This document shows, piece after piece, positions 48,842-56,217 of a stretch of DNA of 64,000 bases. The first letter of the stretch is position 1. Each line of letters starts with the position of its first letter. Source of the DNA: Salvelinus alpinus (Eukaryota; Chordata; Actinopteri; Salmoniformes; Salmonidae); assembly GCF_045679555.1 (NCBI RefSeq), contig NC_092087.1, positions 26,171,367 through 26,235,366 of the forward strand, read 5' to 3'. The translations under genes were made by a program, and so were the position numbers. The notes under the pieces are model-generated. The model made no database searches and was not told the origin of the DNA. It saw nothing but the letters and a program-made list of their open reading frames with translations.

Positions 48842-49336
48842 TTACGTATACAGACAATTCAGGATTTGTTGCAAGATACAAGTCCCAGTTTTCTCAACAA
48901 TCACAGCATGCAACACCCTGTATATATTGTTTAGATTTACAGGTTTGTTTCGCTGAATTTTTAAAACACACACGTCTGATATATAAGCATATAAACAACA
49001 AATATGATACACATTCACATTAAAGGGTGGTTCAAACAAATAATGTAAAATCTTTGCCAAAGTTTTTTCTAGTTCTTCAGAATCCTCAACAAGCCTTGAT
49101 ACCATATGTGTCCATTGTAAACTCTCGCCCGTATGTCGGACCTGTTTCATGATTTGCTCCATTTTCAGCAAACGCTCTACATTAGCCCAGGTATTGTGTG
49201 TCGTGTAGAACGATCCCTTGTTCACTTTATTTTCAATAATCTGATGCATAACATATGTAAGGTCTCTCAAAAGAAAAAAGGTATTTATTCGCTCAAACAT
49301 CGTAGACACATAGTTACCCATAGCTCTAAATAACAA
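48842..49336 (-). CDS. 164-aa small protein, possibly Bcl-2-like, possible N-myristoylation site
   Basis: Intact ORF starting 4 bp after the upstream gene's stop. If translation begins at Met6 (49,321) the protein starts MGNYVS, a fit to the N-myristoylation pattern M-G-x-x-x-S. The rest looks all-helical. The stretch from VNVYHICCLYAYISDVCVLK to VIVEKTGTCILQQ parallels the BH1-BH2 half of Bcl-2 proteins (helix 5 hairpin, then an E-K-x-x-x-x-I-x-Q segment), but the canonical NWGR is not kept (N-V-Y-H). Adenoviruses and relatives carry Bcl-2-type proteins, which makes this plausible. Pure inference; could be an unrelated helical protein. Confidence 0.7.
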   Translation of the reverse strand: MLFRAMGNYVSTMFERINTFFLLRDLTYVMHQIIENKVNKGSFYTTHNTWANVERLLKMEQIMKQVRHTGESLQWTHMVSRLVEDSEELEKTLAKILHYLFEPPFNVNVYHICCLYAYISDVCVLKIQRNKPVNLNNIYRVLHAVIVEKTGTCILQQILNCLYT

Positions 49337-49340
49337 AATG

Positions 49341-49925
49341 TCACTCGGTCTCTTGGGATTTATTGAGCCAGAAAAGCATCACATCATCCACCACAGCTTC
49401 CCTGTATTTGTTGTCGTCCACCAGGGTGTGTCGGATTTCTTTGAGTTTCTCGTGGATGAAGATGGACTCCTTCAGTTCATGTAGGAAGGCTTCGGTTACC
49501 CCGTAAACTCTAGGGATAGACGGCACAAGACCCATAGACTCCAGGGCGATGACCAGCGCTGGTATAAAACGGCAGGACCACAGTCTTTTCACCAGCTCCT
49601 CAAAATGATTGAAAAAGTAGTATCTAGGCGGGTCGTAGAGGCAAGGATGACGACGCTGGCTGGGATGATTGATCTCACAGCCGATGCATTTTTCTCGTAT
49701 ATATTCGCCAATCACCACGTTTAAAAGTGTAGCTACAGAGGCCTTGATGGTATCCACAAAAATAGTACTGGCCACCCCATCAAACACATCCTCAGGCTTG
49801 GTAAATGTAGGGGGTGTCTCGGGTCTTGCCAGGGGTGCGTAGAGTGTCGGGCTTCGTGGCATAGAGTCTTTAGTGTCGGGCCCCCATGACGTAGTGGCTT
49901 CCTCGTAGATGGTCTGGAGATCCAT
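49341..49925 (-). CDS. 194-aa protein with CxGC-HPSQ-H-C motif
   Basis: Intact ORF. The N-terminal 45 residues are Pro/Thr-rich and acidic. At about 75-95 it has IREKCIGCEINHPSQRRHPC, a putative zinc-binding Cys/His cluster, then PRYYFFNHFEELVKRLW and a helical C-terminus (LHELKESIFIHEKLKEIR). Similar CxGC...HPSQ..H.C clusters are, as I recall, found in accessory proteins of midsize DNA viruses and transposon-like viruses, but I know no assigned function. It lies between the right-end gene and the small helical protein, all minus strand. Confidence 0.78.
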   Translation of the reverse strand: MDLQTIYEEATTSWGPDTKDSMPRSPTLYAPLARPETPPTFTKPEDVFDGVASTIFVDTIKASVATLLNVVIGEYIREKCIGCEINHPSQRRHPCLYDPPRYYFFNHFEELVKRLWSCRFIPALVIALESMGLVPSIPRVYGVTEAFLHELKESIFIHEKLKEIRHTLVDDNKYREAVVDDVMLFWLNKSQETE

Positions 49926-50022
49926 GGTGTATGCTGAAATGAAGAACTGGCTGCTTTTTTCTTTTTATTGTAGAACAAGGCCATTGGGTATCTGGGGGGG
50001 CGGGGTTAAAGCATCCGCTTAC

Positions 50023-50760
50023 TTAGTTTTCTTCTGACGCTGTATCTTCTTGAGGCTCTTTTGCATCGTAATCTTTACGATTCGTATATATTATGCACTT
50101 CTTTAAATGAACAAGGCTCTGCCGCTGTTGGCTCTGTACAAAGAGAGCATCCAACGGTTGCAACATTTTCAATTCCATTACATCCCAACTTTTAAAAGGA
50201 ATAAGCAGACGCAGTCGGGTATCCCCAGTCAGGCCACCTCCCCTAATGTTGTGGTTTCGGATTGCCTCGGTGCCGATATAGAACTCCACGCAGCCGCACG
50301 GACGGCCATTCTGTCTTTGTATTTTCACCCTGTGAAATATTTGTCCTGAGGAGTCAGGGGTACCTTCCCAACGGGTCTCGTGGCCCGTGAACACACTATA
50401 CCCCTTGGTGATAAGGCTCAGTTCAGGACACACAACCTTGCGAAAAACCGACCAGTCTTCAACACCATATTCCAAGCCTACAGTCTGGTCTGTATATTCT
50501 TCTCCTTCATCTACCGTATAGAGGGTCACTCTACAGGCCAGGTAATCAAACCGATACCCCCACTGCTGGCCATTAGACATCAACACTTGATCTGTCAGAG
50601 CATTGGCTGGCGGTATTTGGGTTCTATACACATTTAAAAAACGTTTTTTTGGCGCATCATATATTGCTGGTTGATACTTTGCCCTTGCTCTATGGGCAAC
50701 CCGAGGGCCTGCTTCAGTTGTTACCGTCATCACTTCTTTGGCACCGATCCCAAAATCCAT
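50023..50760 (-). CDS. 245-aa protein at right end, paralogue of the left-end gene, PC4-like modules suspected
   Basis: An upstream in-frame ATG (50,868) lies before the TATA box inside the TIR, so I choose MDFGIGAKEV at 50,760, about 50 bp after that TATA. Residues about 70-130 (YRFDYLACRVTLYTV, then GLEYGVEDWSVFRKVV) fit the PC4/SUB1 pattern of strands, turn and Trp-containing helix. A second module may lie at about 145-215 (HRVKIQRQNG, VEFYIG, LLIPFKSWDVMELKML, LDALF). W, C, EFY-x-G, Pro, Trp and LD-x-LF are shared with the left-end protein in the same order, with identical spacing over 60 residues. The tail is acidic (KEPQEDTASEEN). Function in ssDNA binding or transcription is inference. 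Confidence 0.82.
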   Translation of the reverse strand: MDFGIGAKEVMTVTTEAGPRVAHRARAKYQPAIYDAPKKRFLNVYRTQIPPANALTDQVLMSNGQQWGYRFDYLACRVTLYTVDEGEEYTDQTVGLEYGVEDWSVFRKVVCPELSLITKGYSVFTGHETRWEGTPDSSGQIFHRVKIQRQNGRPCGCVEFYIGTEAIRNHNIRGGGLTGDTRLRLLIPFKSWDVMELKMLQPLDALFVQSQQRQSLVHLKKCIIYTNRKDYDAKEPQEDTASEEN

Positions 50761-50772
50761 GGTTATTCTTAA

Positions 50773-51154
50773 GATCTTGTGCACTCTTAAACAGGAATTG
50801 TTCAGCGGCTTTATAAGGGGCCTTAACCAACCCAAACCGTGAGAAACAGTAACAGGGTGACCTGACACCTGGTCACTTACTCAACCCCCTACCCCCCCTG
50901 GGCATGCACCCTTCTACATGACATAGGGTCATAAATCATTACATAGGGTCATAAATCAGGCTTGGGTCATAAATCATTAACGGTTGACCTGTCAACTGGG
51001 CCCTTACTCACCCCATAGCCCCCACCTAACCAGGCTTGCCTGACCAGAAGACATGCACACGTCATCAGGAAATTGGGTTCACATAGAGTTCACATAGGTT
51101 CACATAGGGTCATCAATCAAAATTTTGACGCGTGACATCTACTTTAATCTCTCT
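50773..51154 (-). repeat. Polinton right terminal inverted repeat
   Basis: Complement of 39,008-39,387 with one replaced block (near 50,890-50,935) and scattered changes. It ends CTTTAATCTCTCT directly before TACAAT. Confidence 0.92.
50810..50815 (-). promoter_or_regulatory. TATA box inside the right TIR
   Basis: On the minus strand ccccTTATAAAGccgctgaaca, the mirror of 39,346-39,351, about 50 bp before the chosen start codon at 50,760. Confidence 0.65.
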
Positions 51155-51160
51155 TACAAT
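51155..51160. repeat. target site duplication, right (TACAAT)
   Basis: Identical to 39,002-39,007. Confidence 0.92.
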
Positions 51161-51199
51161 AATAGAATAAGGAGTCATCTGAGGGGGATCAACTGTTGT

Positions 51200-51346
51200 T
51201 AGACTCTTTTTAAAAAATGGTGCTATCTAGAACCTAAAGGGTTCTTCGCCTGTCCCCATAGGAGAACCCTTTGAAGAACCCAACATGGGTTATCCTATTG
51301 GGACAGCCAAAGAGCCCTTTTGGAACCTTTTTTTCTAAGAGTGTAC
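51200..51346. mobile_element. short palindromic MITE
   Basis: The left side agactctttttaaaaaatgg and the complement of the right side (acactcttagaaaaaaaggt) are imperfect inverted repeats. Inner gaaccctttgaagaaccc blocks are typical of a common salmonid small repeat. Confidence 0.55.
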
Positions 51347-53218
51347 AGTACCAAGTCTCAATGACCCTAGCTAAAAACAATGTCAAAGCACCAAGTAAAG
51401 TGCTCAGCAACAACCAAGGCCTATCCACCTGATTTCTGATTGTTGCTATGGGCACAACCAAACAATGGAAGGGACTTCCGCTTTACTTCCAGATTAAATT
51501 ATTTGAAAGAGTAAATGTATATAGTATAAAATTAAAGTAAATAATTGTTAGTGTATAAGTGTCATTTTATATTTATTTTATTCAAGTTTGCTAACGTTAG
51601 CTAGACCGAGTAGTCGGCTAGTTCTGTTGTGATAATAATTACGTGTCAGAGTTAAGGCCAATAACTATAATGTTAACTATAATGATAAACTATAAAGTTA
51701 CATAACTATAAAACGTTAGTGAGCATCCACACTAGAGGAAAGTGTATCATTCTACAGTTCTACACCTGTCAATCAAACGGATCCACTCATCCTACTGCAC
51801 ACTAGTAATAAGATGGTAGCACAAGACCATTCATGAGGTCTCTAACACACAGATACTGGTTCAGACCATTCAGTGCTCTCAGGGTGTGTTCATTGGTATA
51901 GTGACAACTGAAAATAATATTTCAATGTACTTGCAGGCCTAATGAAAAATTAAGATAGGCCAACTTTTTTAACTCCTGACCGTTAAAACAGTAGCCTATT
52001 TTACATTCTGAAAGCAAGAGCAAGCGTGCATCTCTCCTCCAACAGGCTAATAGTAGGCCAAAGAAAATACATCGAAATAAGTGTCCAACAAGGTTTTGTA
52101 GTCTGGCTTTTTTCTTGCCCTCCACAAGATTTATAAGGAATAACCGTGGCAGCGGAGTGCGTAATTGCGCAACAGAACAACGAAGACAGACAGTCTAGAG
52201 ATGTAGCCTATAGGCTCAATTAGAAGTGTATACATATTAACCTATAATTCACAAGCTCAATGTTAGGCTTAACAGTGCAGTGAATATATCTAGTAAATTT
52301 ACACAGCGAAAAAAAAAAAAGTGTTATCAGATAACAAAATCACACTATCAACGCTCCGGAGGCTGCGCTGAGTGCGCTCCCTCCCAGTCCCCGGGTATCA
52401 AGCTCGAAAAGCTACCCTATTGTTAACGTTTTTAAGGGACAATAAATGTATCCTACCTAGGCTATAACAACACAATGTATTGAAGAGTGTTATTATTGTT
52501 TTCAAGTGAGTACAAAACTCTAGTCAAGGCTGTAAACTGCAGTGAATAGCCTATGTCATTTGATTAAGCACTCAAAAGCGTGGCGTTTTGAATGCATATT
52601 TATTTCTAAATAACTGCATCCTAATTGGGCATCCATTTGGATCAGTTATGGGGGTTTTCTAGGCAGTTCAGCATACAAAGTCCAGGCACATTAGCAGTGC
52701 AGTAATATGGTGTATTTTGTCATGATGTATCAGCTAACAGAAACATGCTAAAGCAAGTATTTCTAGTGGCACGCAACGCGCATACAGATGATGATAATGC
52801 GCGAGCTTGGAGGAAGTAGCCATAGTTTCCGCGTTTGGTTTCAGTGTTTTCAAAGCGGTCAAAAATGAGGTGGATATAATCTTTTTAATGGCAGGTTGCA
52901 TATGTACACTAAGTGTATAAGGAGGGTTCAGATAAATACGTGGACCTGTTGAAAACGTGTTTTCTAACCTGTGGTAGAAAGAGATCAGAGATTATTGAAC
53001 ACAATGAACATGAGCCATGGCCAGTCTGGAGTAGAGCCAGGAAGGAAGGAGTGTAATGCATCAGAAGTAGCAAACACCAACTCAGGGCAGGTTCATGCAT
53101 ATAGACATCTGTTTATTCAATTAAAGCTTTTTTTCAATTAAAGATTTCATCATTGCCAGTGTCAGAATGTCTATGCTTTTCTCCCCTCCCTCATCCAGAG
53201 TAATGTTTATTCACATGA
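51347..53218. other. gene-poor stretch
   Basis: A+T-rich DNA with a run of A (52,306-52,320). I see no gene, RNA or transposon with definable ends. Confidence 0.45.
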
Positions 53219-53676
53219 TGTCACGTTCCTGACCTGTTTTCTCTTATTTTTGTATGTGTTTAGTTGGTCAGGGCGTGAGTTGGGGTGGGCATTCTATGTT
53301 ATGTGTTTCTATGTTGGTTTAAATGGGTTGCCTGATATGGTTCTCAATTAGAGGCAGGTGTTTGACATTTCCTCTGATTGAGAACCATATTAAGGTAGGA
53401 TGTTCTCACTGTTTGTTTGTGGGTGATTGTCTTCCGTGTGTGTTTGTCGCGCTACACGGGACTGTTTCGGTTTGTGTAGTCTATTCCTGTTCTGCGTGTT
53501 TATGTAAGTTTTCCAGTTCAGGTCTGTCTACGTCGTTTTGTTGTTTTGTAATATTCACAAGTGTATTTCGTGTTTCGTCTTTTACTTTAATAAATTCATT
53601 ATGTCCTATAACCACGCTGCACTTTGGTCCAATCCCTACTCCTCCTCTTCAAGCGAAGAGGAGAAAGACCGTTACA
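53219..53676 (+). repeat. 5' LTR
   Basis: TGTCACG to GTTACA. Contains AATAAA at 53,589-53,594 and, right after it, the ATG (53,601) of the internal reading frame. Confidence 0.88.
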
Positions 53677-54350
53677 GAATCACCCACCAACCTAGGACCA
53701 AGCGGCGTGGGAGGAAGCAACAGCGATCGCAGGATTCATGGACATGGGAGGAAATATTGGACGGTAAGGGACCCTGGGCTAAGGTTGGAGAATATCGCCG
53801 CTCTCGGGAAGAGATGGAGGCAGCGAAAGCCCAGGAGCGGTGGTATGAGGAGGCAGCAAGGAGACGTGGCTGGAAAACCGAGAGGAAACCCCCCCAAATA
53901 AAATTGGGGGGGGGGGGGGGGGGGCTAAAGGGTAGTGTGGCGAAGTCAGGTAGGAGACCTGCGCCAACTCCCTGTACTTACCGTGGAGAGCGAGAGTACG
54001 GGCAGACACCGTGTTACGCAGTAGAGCGCATGGTGTCTCCTGTACGTGTTCATAGCCCGGTGCGGTACATACCAGCTCCTCGTATCTGCCGGGCTAGATT
54101 GAGTATTGAGCCAGGTGTCATGAAGCCGGCTCAACGCGTCTGGTCTCCAGTGCGTCTCCTCGGGCCGGCATACATGGCACCAGCCTTACGCATGGTGTCC
54201 CCGGTTTGCCTACACAAGGGAGCCAGTACGCCTGCACGGTCCGGTATTTCCGGCGCCACTTTCCCGCCCCAGCCCAGTACCACCAGTGCCTACACCACGC
54301 AGCAGGCTTCCTGTGCGTCTCCAGAGCCCTGTTGCTCCTCCACGCACTAG
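53601..54350 (+). CDS. LTR-element ORF, N-terminal part (starts inside the LTR)
   Basis: ATG at 53,601, shortly after the LTR AATAAA. The frame reads MSYNHAALWSNPYSSSSSEE and crosses the LTR boundary at 53,676 without a stop. It then becomes basic and Trp/Glu-rich (DSWTWEEILDGKGPW; RSREEMEAAKAQERWYEEAA), passes a run of 19 G (53,906-53,924) and continues into a Pro/Val-rich part (VERMVSPVRVHSPVRYIPAP). It loses phase with the next ORF near 54,290-54,350. No Gag zinc knuckle or known domain; role unknown, possibly a Gag-like protein. The G run could vary in length and change the frame. Confidence 0.5.
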   Translation: MSYNHAALWSNPYSSSSSEEEKDRYRITHQPRTKRRGRKQQRSQDSWTWEEILDGKGPWAKVGEYRRSREEMEAAKAQERWYEEAARRRGWKTERKPPQIKLGGGGGGLKGSVAKSGRRPAPTPCTYRGEREYGQTPCYAVERMVSPVRVHSPVRYIPAPRICRARLSIEPGVMKPAQRVWSPVRLLGPAYMAPALRMVSPVCLHKGASTPARSGISGATFPPQPSTTSAYTTQQASCASPEPCCSSTH

Positions 54351-55563
54351 CCCTGTGGTGCGTGTCTCCAGCTCATTACCACCGGTTCCTCCTCCACGCA
54401 CCAAGCCTCCTGTGCGTTTCCAGAGTCCTGTGCGTCCTGTTGCTGCTCCCCGCACTAGCCCTGAGATGCGTGTCCCCAGCCCGGTACCACCAGTTCCGGC
54501 ACCACGCACCAGGCCTAATGTGCGTCTCCAGGGTCCAGTATGCCCTGTTCCTTCTCCCCGCACTAGCCTTCAGGTGCGTGTCCCCAGCCTGGTACCACCA
54601 GTTCCGGCACCACGCACCAGGCCTACAGTGCGCCTCAGCCGGCCAGAGTCTGCAGTCTGCCCAACGCCGTCTGAGCTGCCCGTCTGTCCTGAGCCTTCAA
54701 AGCTGCCCGTCTGTCCCAAGCCTTCAAAGCTGCCCGTCTGTCCCGAGCCTTCAAAGCTGCCCGTCTGTCCCGAGCCTTCAAAGCCGCCCGTCTGTACTGA
54801 GCCTTCAAAGCCGCCCGTCTGTCCTGAGCCTTCAGAGCCGTCCGCCAGACAGGAGCCACTAGAGCCGTCCGCCAGACAGGAGCCGCTAGAGCCGTCCGCC
54901 AGACAGGAGCCGCTAGAGCCGTCCGCCAGACAGGAGCCGCTAGAGCCGTCCGCCAGACAGGAGCCGCTAGAGCCGTCCGCCAGACAGGAGCCGCTAGAGC
55001 CGTCCGCCAGACAGGAGCCGCTAGAGCCGTCCGCCAGACAGGAGCCAGAGCCGTCAGCGAGCCATGAGCAGCCAGAGCCGTCAGCGAGCCATGAGCAGCC
55101 AGAGCCGTCAGCCAGTCCGGAGCTCCCGTCCCTCAGTCCGGAGCTCCCGTCCTTCAGTCCGGAGCTCCCGTCCTTCAGTCCGGAGCTCCCGTCCTTCAGT
55201 CCGGAGCTCCCGTCCTTCAGTCCGGAGCTCCCGTCCTTCAGTCCGGAGCTGCCGTCCCTCAGTCCGGAGCTGCCGTCCCTCAGTCCGGAGCTGCCGCCCC
55301 TTATCCCGGTGCTGCCCCTTGTCCCGGTGCTGCCCCTTGTCCCGGTGCTGCCCCTTGTCCCGGTGCTCCCCCTTGTCCCGGTGCTGCCTCTTATTTTAGG
55401 TGGGTGTATTTGGAGGGTGGTCATTGGGAGGGGGCTACAAAAGTGGGAATTGACTATGGTGGGGTGGGGACCACGCCCAGAGCCTGAGCCGCCACCGTGG
55501 ACAGATGCCCACCCAGACCCTCCCCTAGACTTTATGCTGGTGCGTCCGGAGTTCGCACCTTGA
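54286..55563 (+). CDS. LTR-element ORF, Pro-rich repetitive C-terminal part
   Basis: 425 codons up to a stop directly before the polypurine tract. It is built of successive tandem blocks: (V/S)PVPPVPAPRTRP-type units, KLPVCPEPS units, about eight EPSARQEPL units (27 bp), about eight SPELPSF/L units (21 bp) and LVPVLP units (18 bp). Its antisense is also open through the repeats, an artefact of the composition. It is in a different frame from the preceding ORF, so one slip is needed to make a single protein. No enzymatic motif. Salmon gene sets often call such frames extensin-like; I regard it as transposon-encoded. Confidence 0.5.
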   Translation: MPTPRSRLPVRLQSPVAPPRTSPVVRVSSSLPPVPPPRTKPPVRFQSPVRPVAAPRTSPEMRVPSPVPPVPAPRTRPNVRLQGPVCPVPSPRTSLQVRVPSLVPPVPAPRTRPTVRLSRPESAVCPTPSELPVCPEPSKLPVCPKPSKLPVCPEPSKLPVCPEPSKPPVCTEPSKPPVCPEPSEPSARQEPLEPSARQEPLEPSARQEPLEPSARQEPLEPSARQEPLEPSARQEPLEPSARQEPLEPSARQEPEPSASHEQPEPSASHEQPEPSASPELPSLSPELPSFSPELPSFSPELPSFSPELPSFSPELPSFSPELPSLSPELPSLSPELPPLIPVLPLVPVLPLVPVLPLVPVLPLVPVLPLILGGCIWRVVIGRGLQKWELTMVGWGPRPEPEPPPWTDAHPDPPLDFMLVRPEFAP

Positions 55564-55574
55564 GGGGGGGGTTA

Positions 55575-56036
55575 TGTCACGTTCCTGACCTGTTTTCTCT
55601 TATTTTTGTATGTGTTTAGTTGGTCAGGGCGTGAGTTGGGGTGGGCATTCTATGTTATGTGTTTCTATGTTGGTTTAAATGGGTTGCCTGATATGGTTCT
55701 CAATTATAGGCAGGTGTTTGACATTTCCTCTGATTGAGAACCATATTAAGGTAGGATGTTCTCACTGTTTGTTTTGTGGGTGATTGTCTTCCGTGTGTGT
55801 TTGTCGCGCTACACGGGACTGTTTCGGTTTGTGTAGTCTATTCCTGTTCTGCGTGTTTATGTACGTTTTCCAGTTCAGGTCTGTCTACGTCGTTTTGTTG
55901 TTTTGTAATATTCACAAGTGTATTTCGTGTTTCGTCTTTTACTTTAATAAATTCATTATGTCCTATAACCACGCTGCACTTTGGTCCAATCCCTACTCCT
56001 CCTCTTCAAGCGAAGAGGAGGAGAAAGACCGTTACA
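55575..56036 (+). repeat. 3' LTR
   Basis: TGTCACG to GTTACA, near identical to the 5' LTR, with one extra GAG triplet near 56,015-56,022 and AATAAA at about 55,946. Confidence 0.88.
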
Positions 56037-56217
56037 CATGGCCCACAAACACACTAATGCGAGTGGTGGGCCTGATTTCTGAATCATGAAAACATTTGGA
56101 AATCCAACGATATTCTCTGTGTCTCTGAAAACTCAGACGCACAAACGGTCCGGTTTGAATGTTGTTCTGCCATTGAGAATGTTCTTGTTGAGTGTGGCAG
56201 ACATATAAAAACACAGA
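56037..56217. other. sequence between LTR element and LINE fragment
   Basis: Nothing recognised. Confidence 0.4.

Larger units (their letters stand above)
39008..51154. mobile_element. Polinton/Maverick (adintovirus-like) element, 12,147 bp, internally deleted
   Basis: Bounded by inverted repeats of about 380 bp starting AGAGAGATTAAAG and by a perfect 6-bp duplication. It carries a type-B DNA polymerase N-terminal half, rve-type integrase with chromodomain, major and minor double-jelly-roll capsid proteins and a basic core protein, the hallmark set of Polintons/adintoviruses. Genes on the left arm face right and those on the right arm face left. The polymerase palm, the FtsK/HerA-type packaging ATPase and the adenain-type protease are absent; a junction at about 45,064 explains the loss. 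Most remaining frames are intact, so the insertion or its deletion is not ancient. It is defective for autonomous replication. Confidence 0.93.
53219..56036 (+). mobile_element. non-autonomous LTR retrotransposon, young
   Basis: Two LTRs of 458 and 462 bp begin TGTCACG and end GTTACA, and differ by only two substitutions, a 1-bp and a 3-bp indel. Flanks are CATGA (left) and CATGG (right), a 5-bp duplication with one change. A G-rich polypurine tract (gaggggggg, about 55,563-55,571) precedes the 3' LTR. The 1.9-kb interior carries only Pro-rich repetitive reading frames: no protease, RT, RNase H or integrase. It depends on a helper. Confidence 0.88.

Noticed and set aside
50761..50868. Upstream start for the right-end gene
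   Set aside because: It lies before the TATA box and within the TIR; the left-end paralogue starts about 60 bp after the matching TATA.
39008..51154. Fish adenovirus or herpesvirus integration
   Set aside because: Gene set (rve integrase, Polinton-type capsid and penton, TIRs with 6-bp duplication) fits Polintons/adintoviruses; no adenovirus terminal gene layout or herpesvirus core genes are seen.
54570..55424. 284-codon Gly/Ser/Asp-rich frame on the minus strand
   Set aside because: Antisense of the repeat blocks of the LTR element; open only because the units are multiples of three.
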